A stretch of DNA of 44,824 bases from positions 1-44,824 of the forward strand of contig NZ_QRGR01000041.1 in NCBI RefSeq assembly GCF_003367245.1, written 5' to 3'. Source of the stretch: Pontibacter diazotrophicus. GTDB taxonomy: Bacteria > Bacteroidota > Bacteroidia > Cytophagales > Hymenobacteraceae. Below are positions 26,151-34,856 of this stretch, piece by piece. The position numbers and the translations under genes are program-made. Numbering within the stretch: the first letter of the stretch is position 1; each line of letters begins with the position of its first letter. The notes beneath the pieces are model-generated. The model had not been told where the DNA came from, ran no database searches, and was given only the letters and a program-made list of their open reading frames with translations.

Positions 26151-26158
26151 TATATTTG
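26151..26158 (+). promoter_or_regulatory. Putative -7 box (TATATTTG) for STAS-like copy 3
   Basis: TATATTTG matches TAnnTTTG and lies 28 bp upstream of the ATG at 26186, which would give a short leader. No clear -33 element is present. Confidence 0.4.
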
Positions 26159-26185
26159 TAGAGAACCTTACGCTGTGATAATCAA

Positions 26186-26599
26186 ATGGTACTATTTGAC
26201 AACAGTCTTATAAGATTGGATTACAACCCGGCTACGGACATTATGGAGGTGGAGTACCCTGACCTGCATGATTACCTGCTCTCCGAGATAAAGCGCAGTA
26301 TCGACATTTTATTGGATACTGTGAATCACTATGACGTGAAGCGGCTCCTGCTCGACTCAACCAGAACCATTATCTCCGTTGGCGATAAAGAGAGCCGGGA
26401 AATTGCCACCTATCTTGCTGCGGGGCTTACCAAAACCCGGGTGCAAAAGGTGGCACGGGTGCAGTCACCAAGCGCCACTGTGGAGAACACAGCGCAGCAC
26501 AACATCAGGCACATCAGCGTATCGCAGAAGCTGCCATTCGAGTTGCAGAATTTTAGCAGCAAGGCACTTGCCTTAGAATGGCTTGGAGGAAAATCCTAA
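26186..26599 (+). CDS. Small STAS-like protein, divergent copy 3
   Basis: 137-residue soluble protein starting MVLFDNSLIRLDYNPATDIM. The order strand - helix (LLSEIKRSIDILLDTVNHYDVKR) - strand (LLLDSTRTI) - helix and the terminal SSKALALEWLGGK resemble the STAS-like proteins at 13798 and 16212, with only low sequence identity. LLDSTR corresponds to their LNDNS. It has its own promoter-like box and stands after the GAF gene and the truncated STAS-like tail. The function is unknown; the context again is signalling. Confidence 0.65.
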   Translation: MVLFDNSLIRLDYNPATDIMEVEYPDLHDYLLSEIKRSIDILLDTVNHYDVKRLLLDSTRTIISVGDKESREIATYLAAGLTKTRVQKVARVQSPSATVENTAQHNIRHISVSQKLPFELQNFSSKALALEWLGGKS

Positions 26600-26831
26600 A
26601 AAGGGTCATCTTTGAAGGCATCAAGCGCTGGATAGCGTTATTTGTAAGAACATCGGCAACAACAGGGTGAGAGTATTCAGTTGTAGGTGACGCTGCGAAG
26701 GAAGGCAACCAGACAAGGAGTTTTTCCGGGAAGGCAGTTCTCATTCAAGTCAGCCCTGAAAGCCATTCATCGGTACAAAAAAGGCAAGCAAAGCTGGATT
26801 CCGTTTACGTGTATCCGTAACAGAGAGAATC

Positions 26832-27512
26832 ATGTTTGGAGTAAATGACATCCCAAAGTTCTTCCTAGCTTTCTTCCTTGTGCTTCCGGTTATTTCTTTC
26901 CTGCACGAGGCAGGACACGTGTTCTTTGCCTGGCTGATGGGAGGCAAAAACATCAAAGTCACTATTGGAAGCGGAGACGTGATTTTCAGGATCGGTATGC
27001 TGGAAGTGCGCAAGTACTACTTTTGGTACGGCCTCTGCACATTCGATAATCTCAGGCGCAACCATCGCCTTGCCAATATCCTTATTTTCTCTGGCGGGGC
27101 CCTGTTTAACGCGGCGGCGGCAGTAGCTGTGATATCTTTGATCAATAACAATGTGCTGGAGCCCAGCATGGTCACTTACCAGTTTACGTATTTCTCCTTG
27201 TACTATATCTTCTTCGCACTGCTTCCGATGCCTTACCCCGACGGGAGCAACAGCGACGGAAAGGTAATACTTGATTTAATCCGGAATAAGACGCAGGCAA
27301 TAGAGCGGACATACCGCGTTCAGTGGGACGAGGAAGAGAAGCAATGGTACGTGTTGGATCACAACAAAGACCTTGTACAGGCCTTCCGTGATAAAGAGCA
27401 GGCGCTTACAAAAGCACATGAGGTGGCACAACTCAACCGCCCCAGCCGCTTAGTCAACATTAAAAGCGGCAAGGAGGTGGAGGTGCAGAACTACCCGAGG
27501 GTGCCCCTGTAA
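26832..27512 (+). CDS. M50-type membrane metalloprotease fused to DUF2188
   Basis: 226-residue membrane protein. H25-E26-x-x-H29 (LHEAGH) lies in the first transmembrane segment, as in site-2-protease (M50) enzymes that bind zinc there. The second metal motif is probably the Asp of LLPMPYPDGSNSDG near residue 137. Further membrane segments lie at ~80-100 and ~115-135. Residues ~160-222 (YRVQWDEEEKQWYVLDHNK, FRDKEQALTKAHEVAQ, GKEVEVQNYPRV) fit the small DUF2188 domain, giving a fusion I do not recognise as a standard architecture. Substrate unknown. MarC follows on the same strand, 126 bp downstream. Confidence 0.72.
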   Translation: MFGVNDIPKFFLAFFLVLPVISFLHEAGHVFFAWLMGGKNIKVTIGSGDVIFRIGMLEVRKYYFWYGLCTFDNLRRNHRLANILIFSGGALFNAAAAVAVISLINNNVLEPSMVTYQFTYFSLYYIFFALLPMPYPDGSNSDGKVILDLIRNKTQAIERTYRVQWDEEEKQWYVLDHNKDLVQAFRDKEQALTKAHEVAQLNRPSRLVNIKSGKEVEVQNYPRVPL

Positions 27513-27638
27513 GCGCATGCTTTGCGACGGTATTCCTGCTCTTTTAAGACCTGTCTGCTCTTGTACTGTAGGGCAAAGGGAGCATCCATCCTCGCAGCGT
27601 CCCGTAACAAGGAGGGCAACAAACCTATATCCGAGCCT

Positions 27639-28250
27639 ATGATAGCAGCAATATTTAGTTTTCTGGTGATGCTGAACCCTTTTGCGCTGTTCCTGTACCT
27701 CAAACCTGTGATGAACGACTTGCCGGACTCGGACTTCCGGGCTGTGTTTCTGAAGGCCACCATGATTTCCTTCTTCATCTATCTGGTGTTCCTGCTTTTC
27801 GGCGACCTCGTTTTCCAGAAGGTGTTTCGCATCAATTTTGAGTCTTTCCGGATCTTTGGCGGCATCGTGCTCTTCTCCTTCGCCTACATTTTTATTGTGC
27901 AGGGCAAAAAAGCCTTCATCCAGATCAAAGGCGACCTGCACGACCTGGCTTCTGAGATAGCGCTGCCCTTTATGGTCGGCGCAGGCACTATCTCCCTTAC
28001 CATTCTGATGTCTGATCAGCTGGAACTGTGGCAGGGAGTAGTGTCACTGGCACTCATCATGCTTATCAACTTTATCATTATTATGGGGCTGAAGCAAATC
28101 CGCCGCGGTATGCGCTCTAAAAGCGTGCAAACCGCCTTTGATAAGAACATGGAACTGCTGCTGCGCATCAACGGCTTTTTCCTGGGTGCCATCGGTGTCG
28201 ACATGGTGGTAACCGGAATCAGCAACCTCTTCGCAGCAGCGCAGGTGTAG
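27639..28250 (+). CDS. MarC family membrane protein
   Basis: About 203 residues, six hydrophobic segments, no charged active site. FLVMLNPFALFLYLKPVMNDL at the start, GGIVLFSFAYIFI in the middle and PFMVGAGTISLTI match the MarC (UPF0056) family, whose transport function is unsettled. The frame is open from 27522, but the added 39 residues are not membrane-like, so ATG 27639 is chosen. It is convergent with the UspA gene with only 11 bp between, and follows the M50-DUF2188 gene. Confidence 0.9.
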   Translation: MIAAIFSFLVMLNPFALFLYLKPVMNDLPDSDFRAVFLKATMISFFIYLVFLLFGDLVFQKVFRINFESFRIFGGIVLFSFAYIFIVQGKKAFIQIKGDLHDLASEIALPFMVGAGTISLTILMSDQLELWQGVVSLALIMLINFIIIMGLKQIRRGMRSKSVQTAFDKNMELLLRINGFFLGAIGVDMVVTGISNLFAAAQV

Positions 28251-28261
28251 AACCTCCCCCT

Positions 28262-29137
28262 TTACTGTATCACTTCCTCAGAATACACTAGCCAAAGCGG
28301 GACATTAATGTCCATGTTGTAGAGCTTTGACGGCACGCTTCCCAGGCTCAGGGACGGGATGGGGTTATTGCCTTTCAGGCCAAGCACCAGCAGGCCGTGC
28401 TTTCCTTTGCGCAGTTGCAGCGCGATACGCTCTGCCGTGCTTTTACCGGCGGCGCGAACCAGCAGGTAAGGCACACCGGCAATCTCCTGATGCCGTTTCT
28501 GCAGCTCGCGGAACCTTCCGTTTACCACCTCTTCCGCCTTTTTGATGGCTTTCTCTTCTGATATAAGCGGGAAGTACTGTGTGGGGAGCTTGTACACGTG
28601 CAAAATCTCCAGTTGCAGCCCCAGTTGGTCCGTAAGGCTTTTGCTTAGCCGGAGCGCATGGAGCGAGGCGTCTGAGAAATCAATCGGCGCCAGTACGCTG
28701 GCAATGTTAAAGCGCGCCGTCTCCGGGAACACAAGGATGCTGCAGGGAAGGATGCGGAGCAGCTTTGTACCCAGTGCCCCTGTGCTCTTGCCGCTCATCC
28801 GCTTGCCCAGCACCGTCAGCTTTACCTTATACCGCTTCACCAGGTCGGCCATCATCAGTTCCGTGTTCGGCTCTTCGCTCACCAGTATTTCATGGTCGCA
28901 GCCGCCTGCGAACTGCTCCGCCACAATGTCAGCGATGTTCGCCTCCACCTCTTTGCTGAGGTCCACATCACCGAAGGTCTCCCGGAAGTCATCACTCAGC
29001 TCATACGTCTTGATGTTATGAACGAAATACACCTTCTTTACCGGCAGGCGCTCGCATATAGAGCGGGTAAAGGCCACCAGCTTTTCATCTATTTCACTTA
29101 GGTCAAGGCAGACCATCATGGAGTCTATTGCAATCAT
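28262..29137 (-). CDS. Tandem universal stress protein (UspA family)
   Basis: 291 residues with two Usp domains: ~1-145 and ~146-291. The C-terminal domain has the ATP-binding pattern G-2X-G-9X-G-S (GLKG ... LGSV). The N-terminal domain has a degenerate version (LGKRMSG). The start codon at 29137 overlaps the stop codon of the BCCT gene by four bases, showing translational coupling. A stress protein coupled to an osmolyte transporter is consistent with regulation of uptake, as known for other Usp-transporter pairs. Confidence 0.93.
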   Translation of the reverse strand: MIAIDSMMVCLDLSEIDEKLVAFTRSICERLPVKKVYFVHNIKTYELSDDFRETFGDVDLSKEVEANIADIVAEQFAGGCDHEILVSEEPNTELMMADLVKRYKVKLTVLGKRMSGKSTGALGTKLLRILPCSILVFPETARFNIASVLAPIDFSDASLHALRLSKSLTDQLGLQLEILHVYKLPTQYFPLISEEKAIKKAEEVVNGRFRELQKRHQEIAGVPYLLVRAAGKSTAERIALQLRKGKHGLLVLGLKGNNPIPSLSLGSVPSKLYNMDINVPLWLVYSEEVIQ

Positions 29138-30804
29138 ATGCTTGGTTCTGTTTTAGTAGGTGGTGGTAAATCTCTTTTCCCGTCAGACACAGTGCTCTCC
29201 TGCTTTGCGGCACGCTTCGCCAGCATCTCAGCCATCAACTGCTGGTACTCTTTGCGCTGCTGTGTTTTACCCAGTTTATTCTCTTCCTCTAGTTCCTCAC
29301 TCAGGCCCCTGTACAGGCTGAAGCACATCAGCAGCAGAATCAGCGCGAATGGCAGGCCTGTGATGATAACGGCTGTCTGCAGGGCCTGCAGTCCGCCGCC
29401 AATCAACAGCACGGCGGCAATGGCACCTTCTGCCAGCGCCCAGAATATCCGGATTCCCACGGGGGAGTCGGTCCTCCCCCCGGAGGTAAGGCTGTCCACT
29501 ACCAGCGAGCCCGAGTCTGAGGAAGTGACAAAGAAACCCGCCACCAGCACAATGCCTATAATGGAGAGCACCGTGGAGAAGGGGAGCTGCTCAAAGAAAA
29601 CAAAGAGCGCCGTAGACATGTCTGCCGCCACGGCATCCGCAATGGTCGTATCGCCCGCCAGCACCTCCCGCAGCGCTGTGCTGCCGAAAACTGTCATCCA
29701 GAGGAAAGAAAGCAAAGAAGGCACAATCAGCACGCCAAGCACAAACTCCCGGATAGTGCGCCCTTTGGAAACACGGGCAATAAAGATTCCCACGAACGGT
29801 GCCCAGGAAATCCACCAGGCCCAGTAGAAAACGGTCCAGCCGCCCTGCCAGTTGCCGCCCGAGTAGGCTTCGTTCCAGAAGGCCAGTTGCAGAAAGCTGC
29901 CAAAGTAGGAGCCTGTGTTTTGTACATAGGACGCCAGTATAAAAACAGTCGGCCCTAAAAACAATACAGCCAGCAGTATCACCAGGGCAATGCGGATATT
30001 CCACTCGCTTAAGATGCGTACGCCCTTTTCCACTCCCGTCGCAACCGAAATCGTGGCTACCAGCGTAATGGCTGCAATCAGCAATACCTGTGTGGTGACA
30101 CCGCTGGCAATGGCCGGGAAAACGTGGTTCAGGCCAGCTGCTACCTGTTTTACTCCCAGGCCCAGCGAAGTGGCCAGGCCAAAGAGTGTGGCCAGCACAG
30201 CCAGTATATCAATAATGTCGCCGATGATGCCGTGGATGCGCTCTCCCAGGAAAGGGTAAAAAGCAGACCGTACTGTTAGAGGCAATTTGCGGTTGTAGGT
30301 GAAGTAGCCCAGCGCCAGCCCCACCAGGGCATAAATGGCCCAGGCATGGAACCCCCAGTGCAGGAACGTGAAGTTCATCGCTTGCCTTGCCGCGGCCGGT
30401 GTACCGGGCTCTCCCATCGGAGGCGTCTGAAAGTGATTGATAGGCTCTGCTATGCTCCAATACAGAAGCCCTATCCCCATACCGGCACTAAAGAGCATGG
30501 CGAACCAGGAGGATGTACTGAACTCAGGCCGAGCCTCCTTGCCGCCCAGCCTGATGTTGCCGAACCGGCCAAAGGCCATGTACAGGCAGAAGCCCACGAA
30601 AATGTTCACGCTCAGGATAAACAGCCAGCCCATGCTGGAGGTAACAGCAGCCTGCACATCGCCAAAGAAAGACTCAGCACCCTCCCTGAATATAATGACC
30701 AGCGTGATGCTGATGATTAGTATCACTATAGAAGGCCAGAATACAGGGCCGTTTACTTCCAGCCCGAATGACTTCTTTGTATCGCTTCTTGTTACTTTAC
30801 TCAT
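29134..30804 (-). CDS. BCCT family betaine/choline/carnitine transporter
   Basis: 556-residue inner-membrane protein with twelve predicted helices. Family signatures are GIGLLYWSIAEPINHF, LHWGFHAWAIYALVGLALGY, and the substrate-site segment WAWWISWAPFVGIFIARVS. It imports trimethylammonium compounds with Na+ or H+. The charged C-terminal tail (EELEEENKL ... KRAAKQ) may be the osmosensing part. Middle gene of a probable operon: the outer-membrane protein is 19 bp upstream and UspA overlaps downstream. Confidence 0.95.
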   Translation of the reverse strand: MSKVTRSDTKKSFGLEVNGPVFWPSIVILIISITLVIIFREGAESFFGDVQAAVTSSMGWLFILSVNIFVGFCLYMAFGRFGNIRLGGKEARPEFSTSSWFAMLFSAGMGIGLLYWSIAEPINHFQTPPMGEPGTPAAARQAMNFTFLHWGFHAWAIYALVGLALGYFTYNRKLPLTVRSAFYPFLGERIHGIIGDIIDILAVLATLFGLATSLGLGVKQVAAGLNHVFPAIASGVTTQVLLIAAITLVATISVATGVEKGVRILSEWNIRIALVILLAVLFLGPTVFILASYVQNTGSYFGSFLQLAFWNEAYSGGNWQGGWTVFYWAWWISWAPFVGIFIARVSKGRTIREFVLGVLIVPSLLSFLWMTVFGSTALREVLAGDTTIADAVAADMSTALFVFFEQLPFSTVLSIIGIVLVAGFFVTSSDSGSLVVDSLTSGGRTDSPVGIRIFWALAEGAIAAVLLIGGGLQALQTAVIITGLPFALILLLMCFSLYRGLSEELEEENKLGKTQQRKEYQQLMAEMLAKRAAKQESTVSDGKRDLPPPTKTEPSI

Positions 30805-30823
30805 TCATAAACAGTTTAGGTAA

Positions 30824-31972
30824 TCAGAAATAATATCCCATGTTGACGTTGAAACGCAGGTGCCAGTCAGTGTCCCCGGGTGTGCCCAGGGCAAGGGCAT
30901 TTGTCCACTCCGGGCCAATCCAGGGTTGGTTGTAGCCGAACGCTGCATCTGTGTAGATGTACATGGGGCCGGCGGTGAACAAGGCGCCCAGCACATTCAT
31001 GTGCGAGTTTTCAAAGTCGCCTACCCGCTTGTTATAATACCCGTAGTTATCGTAGAAGGTGATTCCCTGCAGCAGGCGGGATGATATGGGCAGGTGGTAA
31101 GCCAGGCTGGCCGTGTAAACCTCACCTTCGGTGGCTACATTATAATTAGCTCCGTAAGCGCCCATCTCTACAAAATCAAGGTCTGCCCCGGCAGCATATT
31201 CCGGGTTAATGCGGTAGAGCATTGCCTGTAGCTTCACGTTCCAGGGGCTGTGTGCCGCCTGGTACTCATAATGCACGGCGCCTGCATACCGGGTGCCGTT
31301 TCGCTCCGTGTCCAGGTTATAGAGCAGCCCGCCCTGCAGGGAAGCCCCCAGTTCATGCTCCAGGCTATCGCCCAGGCGCCGGACTACCTTAAAGTCGAGC
31401 TGGTTGTTTTCCTTGTTGCGGCCGGTGATGTCATAAGAGTACCGGTTGGGGCTGGGCTCCGCCAAACCAAACACAAATTCCTCTGCGCTTTTATAGTAAG
31501 CTGCCTGCCATTGCCACCGGCCAGTATCGTGGATGTATTTTATCCCCATGTCGTGGTCGTCCTCAAAACCGATGTAATAGGTCATGTTGAAGAACCAGTT
31601 GTTGGAGTTGTACTGCTGTATGCCGAACGGCACCTGGTTGAGGCCCACCTGCAGTTGTGATGTTTCGGAGAAATCGTGCTGGAACCATCCCTGTTTCAGG
31701 AAAGCACCGCCAAAGGCCTGGGAGTAATGCCGGAACTCTGCGTTTAGTTTGATGCCCCTGTACTCGGACTCCACATTGATGCGGAACACATCATACCCAA
31801 AGTCACCGCCGCGCTCCAGCTGGTCCTCTTTCCATGTAGAAAGGTTATAGTTGAAGCGCACGGCGCCGCCTATTTTCAAGGTCGGCTTTTCTTCGGGTTT
31901 GTCTGCAGGGTACTGCGCATGGCACAACGTGCTCATCAGGAGGGATGTTACAATTAAAAATACTCTTCTCAT
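30824..31972 (-). CDS. Outer-membrane beta-barrel porin
   Basis: 382 residues with a cleavable leader (VFLIVTSLLMSTLCHAQ) and a C-terminal Phe (NMGYYF) as in barrel proteins recognised by BamA. Alternating amphipathic strands rich in Tyr/Trp run the whole length, e.g. LKIGGAVRFNYNLS and WQWQAAYYKSAEEF. It resembles phosphate-selective-porin-like proteins of Bacteroidota. As first gene of the operon with BCCT and UspA it may let the osmolyte cross the outer membrane; that is inferred from position. Confidence 0.8.
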   Translation of the reverse strand: MRRVFLIVTSLLMSTLCHAQYPADKPEEKPTLKIGGAVRFNYNLSTWKEDQLERGGDFGYDVFRINVESEYRGIKLNAEFRHYSQAFGGAFLKQGWFQHDFSETSQLQVGLNQVPFGIQQYNSNNWFFNMTYYIGFEDDHDMGIKYIHDTGRWQWQAAYYKSAEEFVFGLAEPSPNRYSYDITGRNKENNQLDFKVVRRLGDSLEHELGASLQGGLLYNLDTERNGTRYAGAVHYEYQAAHSPWNVKLQAMLYRINPEYAAGADLDFVEMGAYGANYNVATEGEVYTASLAYHLPISSRLLQGITFYDNYGYYNKRVGDFENSHMNVLGALFTAGPMYIYTDAAFGYNQPWIGPEWTNALALGTPGDTDWHLRFNVNMGYYF

Positions 31973-32407
31973 AAAGGTAGGACGCGTTAATATCCTAGCT
32001 ATCCTTCATTGGTTGGACGAGTTTGAAATGGAAACGTTGCCCGAATACATGCCTGGGGGAGCTGATTCAGTGTTCTTATGGATACTAAAACAGTACCTCT
32101 GCCTCCCCTCAGTTGCTAAGCTCTCTTATCCCCTGCAATCGCTTTAAAGCATACATGGTTGAACATCTCCAGCATTCTGGACTAAACTTGCTACTTTGAC
32201 TGGAGACTTTTTCTTAGGCAGCTTTATGAAAGTATTGCGTTTGACTAGTACCGACAGACGTGCCAGCCCTGTCTCCTTTAATCAGGAGGCAAGGCTGGCT
32301 GTGCTTGACTACATCAAGAATCTACAACCGGAAGAGAAGGCTTTCGGCACTGAGCTACCTGACTCCTTGCCGGTATGAAGAATGGCTATCTAACAAAGTA
32401 TGGCTGC
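31973..32407. other. Intergenic region with IS3-derived element
   Basis: About 435 bases between the porin operon promoter and the PAP2 gene. Its right half is the IS3-derived mini-element at 32199-32427. The left half (31973-32190) should contain the operon promoter, but no clear -7/-33 pair was seen. Confidence 0.5.
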
Positions 32408-32427
32408 CTAAGAAAAAGGCTTCAGCA
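32199..32427 (+). mobile_element. IS3-family remnant B, internally deleted with matching ends
   Basis: The ends are inverted repeats: ctttttcttaggcagc (32207-32222) and its exact complement gctgcctaagaaaaag (32403-32418), each followed outward by related tips (actggaga / gcttcagca). Between them the plus strand codes, in two frames, QEARLAVLDYIK and then IYNRKRRLSALSYLTPCRYE, the C-terminus of an IS3 transposase with a frameshift. The rest of OrfA/OrfB is deleted, leaving a MITE-like derivative of about 230 bp. Confidence 0.7.
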
Positions 32428-33022
32428 GACTGTTGCGATTCCACCTATAGGTAAAAGCTGCTTGCCCAGCAAAAGCGCAGAGTGTGCCGATGATCACAGA
32501 TCCCAGAACATCACTCGGATAATGAACACCTAACGCAAGTCGGGAATAGGCAACAGAAACAGCCCATAAGCACACAAGAAAACGAAGCCTCCTGTCCTTG
32601 AACATGAAGCAAAGCGTAGCAGCCACTACAAAGGCGCAGGCTGTGTGCCCTGAAGGAAATGACGGACTCCCTGCCGAAGCCAACTGCTCCACCGATGCTA
32701 CTGCGGTGTATGGCCTGGGCCGGTTGATTGAATATTTCACTACACCTACCAGCAAGGCATTTAACGCCAGGGCCAGGATAACCTGAAACGCCATAAACTT
32801 AAAAACTTTTTGTTGCCGGAATTTCCCGTAGAGGTATAACAGAACCGGAATAAGGAGACATAAAGCGTACGTGGTAACCGTTATGAACATGACAATCTTA
32901 TCCATTTCCACTACCCGACTACTCTGGACCCCCTGTGATATTTTCGTATCGATTGCAATGTAAGTATGGTTTCCTCCCATATAGAAGGAAACCATAACTG
33001 CCAGGCTTAAAAGAATCTGCAT
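32408..33022 (-). CDS. PAP2-family membrane phosphatase
   Basis: 204 residues with about five membrane segments. The phosphatase signature is complete: KYSINRPRP (KX6RP), SFPSGHTAC (PSGH) and SRLALGVHYPSD (SRX5HX3D). It probably dephosphorylates undecaprenyl pyrophosphate or other lipid phosphates. The stop codon (32408-32410) and last residues KPFS lie inside the right inverted repeat of an IS3 remnant, so the native C-terminus was probably replaced. It lies 25 bp downstream of the HAEPLY protein gene on the same strand. Confidence 0.93.
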   Translation of the reverse strand: MQILLSLAVMVSFYMGGNHTYIAIDTKISQGVQSSRVVEMDKIVMFITVTTYALCLLIPVLLYLYGKFRQQKVFKFMAFQVILALALNALLVGVVKYSINRPRPYTAVASVEQLASAGSPSFPSGHTACAFVVAATLCFMFKDRRLRFLVCLWAVSVAYSRLALGVHYPSDVLGSVIIGTLCAFAGQAAFTYRWNRNSLLKPFS

Positions 33023-33047
33023 TTTGTGATAGCTTGTGAATTAAACT

Positions 33048-33884
33048 TTATTTGCGGTGCCGCGGCTCATATATAAGCCTCACAAAAGAGCTCAAGCGCT
33101 CTTCTCCTCTTATAAGCGGTATACCCGGAACCACACCGATCATCAGTTCTTCACTTATTGTGATCCGCATCTGCGGTCTGGCCACCATGTGGAACTCCCC
33201 CTTTGAAAACTCTTTGTTCACCTCCAAACCTATAAAGTTGCGCGTGTTTGGGATCATATAGTGTACACTACTGTTTATCTCGTAGCCCGTTTCTATACCT
33301 GATTTGTGGAAAGGGAAATGCACCCGGGGGCCTGTATATACCAGCGAATGCATGTTGCTGCCCCAGCGCTTGGCCATGATTAAAAAGGGGTTGAACAGAA
33401 AGCCCTCCACCATATTATCCTTGCCTATCCTGTTGAGGTCAGTTAGCTCGAACTCGGTGATGGTACCCAACGCCATGGAGGTCTGGTACTTGGCTGACAC
33501 GAGAAAAGTATACTGGGCGGCAAGCTTCACCGACTCAATGCGGTTGGCGGGCCGGTTCAGTTCAGGGTTAGGATCACGGCTGTTGGACGTGTACAGGGAG
33601 ACCGGCACTTCTACCTCCAAACCCAGTCTGTTGATGGGCGCCCACTCGTATTCTACCAGCAACTCATAGCGGTCGTAGCCCAGATTGTCAGTCATGCCAG
33701 CCCCGATGTTCCATTCCTTTTCTCCTTTATGAGCCCCAAGATCACGGATTAGGTCGATGTAAAGCGGTTCTGCGTGTGTAAGTTTCAGCGGTTTTGTTTC
33801 GACTGTATCAGCCAATTGTACTTCTTGTGCTACTGCCCTGAGAGAGAACAATAGCAGCATAACGATAAAGATATAACGTAACAT
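33048..33884 (-). CDS. Outer-membrane beta-barrel protein, HAEPLY type
   Basis: 278 residues with a signal peptide (YIFIVMLLLFSLRAVAQ). The conserved block THAEPLYIDLIRDLGAHKGEKEW opens the mature protein, followed by alternating strands (YDRYELLVEYEWAPINRLGLEV) typical of a small barrel. Such proteins are widespread in Bacteroidota, unnamed, and often near ion-transport or metal genes. It lies in a minus-strand cluster with the small secreted protein upstream and PAP2 downstream. Confidence 0.7.
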   Translation of the reverse strand: MLRYIFIVMLLLFSLRAVAQEVQLADTVETKPLKLTHAEPLYIDLIRDLGAHKGEKEWNIGAGMTDNLGYDRYELLVEYEWAPINRLGLEVEVPVSLYTSNSRDPNPELNRPANRIESVKLAAQYTFLVSAKYQTSMALGTITEFELTDLNRIGKDNMVEGFLFNPFLIMAKRWGSNMHSLVYTGPRVHFPFHKSGIETGYEINSSVHYMIPNTRNFIGLEVNKEFSKGEFHMVARPQMRITISEELMIGVVPGIPLIRGEERLSSFVRLIYEPRHRK

Positions 33885-33999
33885 GGAAATGGTTTAAAAA
33901 CGGTTTTGAAAATAGAATGGCATACAAGCCCGGTGCACATGGCGCAGCGGCAAATGCAGCATTAGCGTTAGCAGGAATGCAGACGCTGTAAATCCGAAA

Positions 34000-34383
34000 T
34001 TAAACCTGGGCTTTAGGTGGAGGGGGACAAATATCGTATACCAGATTCAGGTATCCGTTGCGGTAATCCTGGAAAGTAGTGGGTTCGCGGAAAGCAAACA
34101 CCTGGCTGTTAAAACTGAAAGCGGCAGGCATTACAGCAATTATACCTGCTGCAGCTTTGGTCTCATCTATATCGTTGGCCTCATCAGGCAAGGCACCATC
34201 TTCCTGAAAAAGAAGCGTTAGTGTTAACTCAGCGAAAGTCTCTATTTCGTTGTACTCCTCGCTGACACTCATCCCAGTCCAGAGGCGATGATCCTCCATG
34301 TTGATACTGTAGTTAAACAGGTGCAACATCAGGATAAAGGTGAGGCTCCTAAACCAGGCAATATGTCTTCTAATTAAGCGCAA
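34000..34383 (-). CDS. Small secreted protein ending in CPPPP
   Basis: 127 residues with a hydrophobic N-terminal segment (FRSLTFILMLHLFNY), an acidic mid-part (NEIETFAELTL, DGALPDEANDIDETK) and a C-terminal YDICPPPPKAQV. I recognise this as a recurrent but uncharacterised small Bacteroidota type found beside outer-membrane and transporter genes; no activity is known. It is the first gene of the cluster leading to the HAEPLY barrel and PAP2. Confidence 0.65.
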   Translation of the reverse strand: MRLIRRHIAWFRSLTFILMLHLFNYSINMEDHRLWTGMSVSEEYNEIETFAELTLTLLFQEDGALPDEANDIDETKAAAGIIAVMPAAFSFNSQVFAFREPTTFQDYRNGYLNLVYDICPPPPKAQV

Positions 34384-34605
34384 GAAGTTTCAGGATAGGT
34401 ATGGGTACAGCTAAATTGTGTTCTAAATGCAAATATAGTTTATAATAATTGCCTAAAAACGATTCTGCGGATAATATGTTATGAAAAAGCTTTTCTAGTT
34501 TCAGGTAGATGCAGCTAAGGCATATTATGTCACTCTTACCCAAGAGCTAGCTTTATCATTTAACTCAGACAACAGATTATCATCAGTGCTTGATTTATAC
34601 CATGT

Positions 34606-34664
34606 AACTCGAGTTGCGATGTGCACAATTCACTGTGTAGCTAAAACGAATCGCAACTTGAGTT
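34606..34664. repeat. Inverted repeat
   Basis: Arms aactcgagttgcgat (34606-34620) and atcgcaacttgagtt (34650-34664) pair with one mismatch around a 29-base loop. A related sequence, tcgcaactggaattgcaa, occurs at 34830-34848 next to the IS3 end, so this may be an IS-derived tip. Confidence 0.5.
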
Positions 34665-34856
34665 ATTTAATATGCAATACGGACATTTTGCTTTATACAC
34701 ATCTTATGTTCAAGAGAGGGGCTGCTAGGGGTAAGCATTTAGATATTTGGAAGATACCTTTGTGCCGGCAGCATGACCGGCGGAGGCGTTCCAGCGGTCA
34801 GACTCACACTCTCTTCCTTTGGCTAATTCATCTCGCAACTGGAATTGCAATGTTTT

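Noticed and set aside
29138..29827. 229-residue plus-strand open frame over the BCCT gene
   Set aside because: Antisense to a well-supported transporter; Ser/Thr-rich shadow typical of a GC-biased opposite frame.
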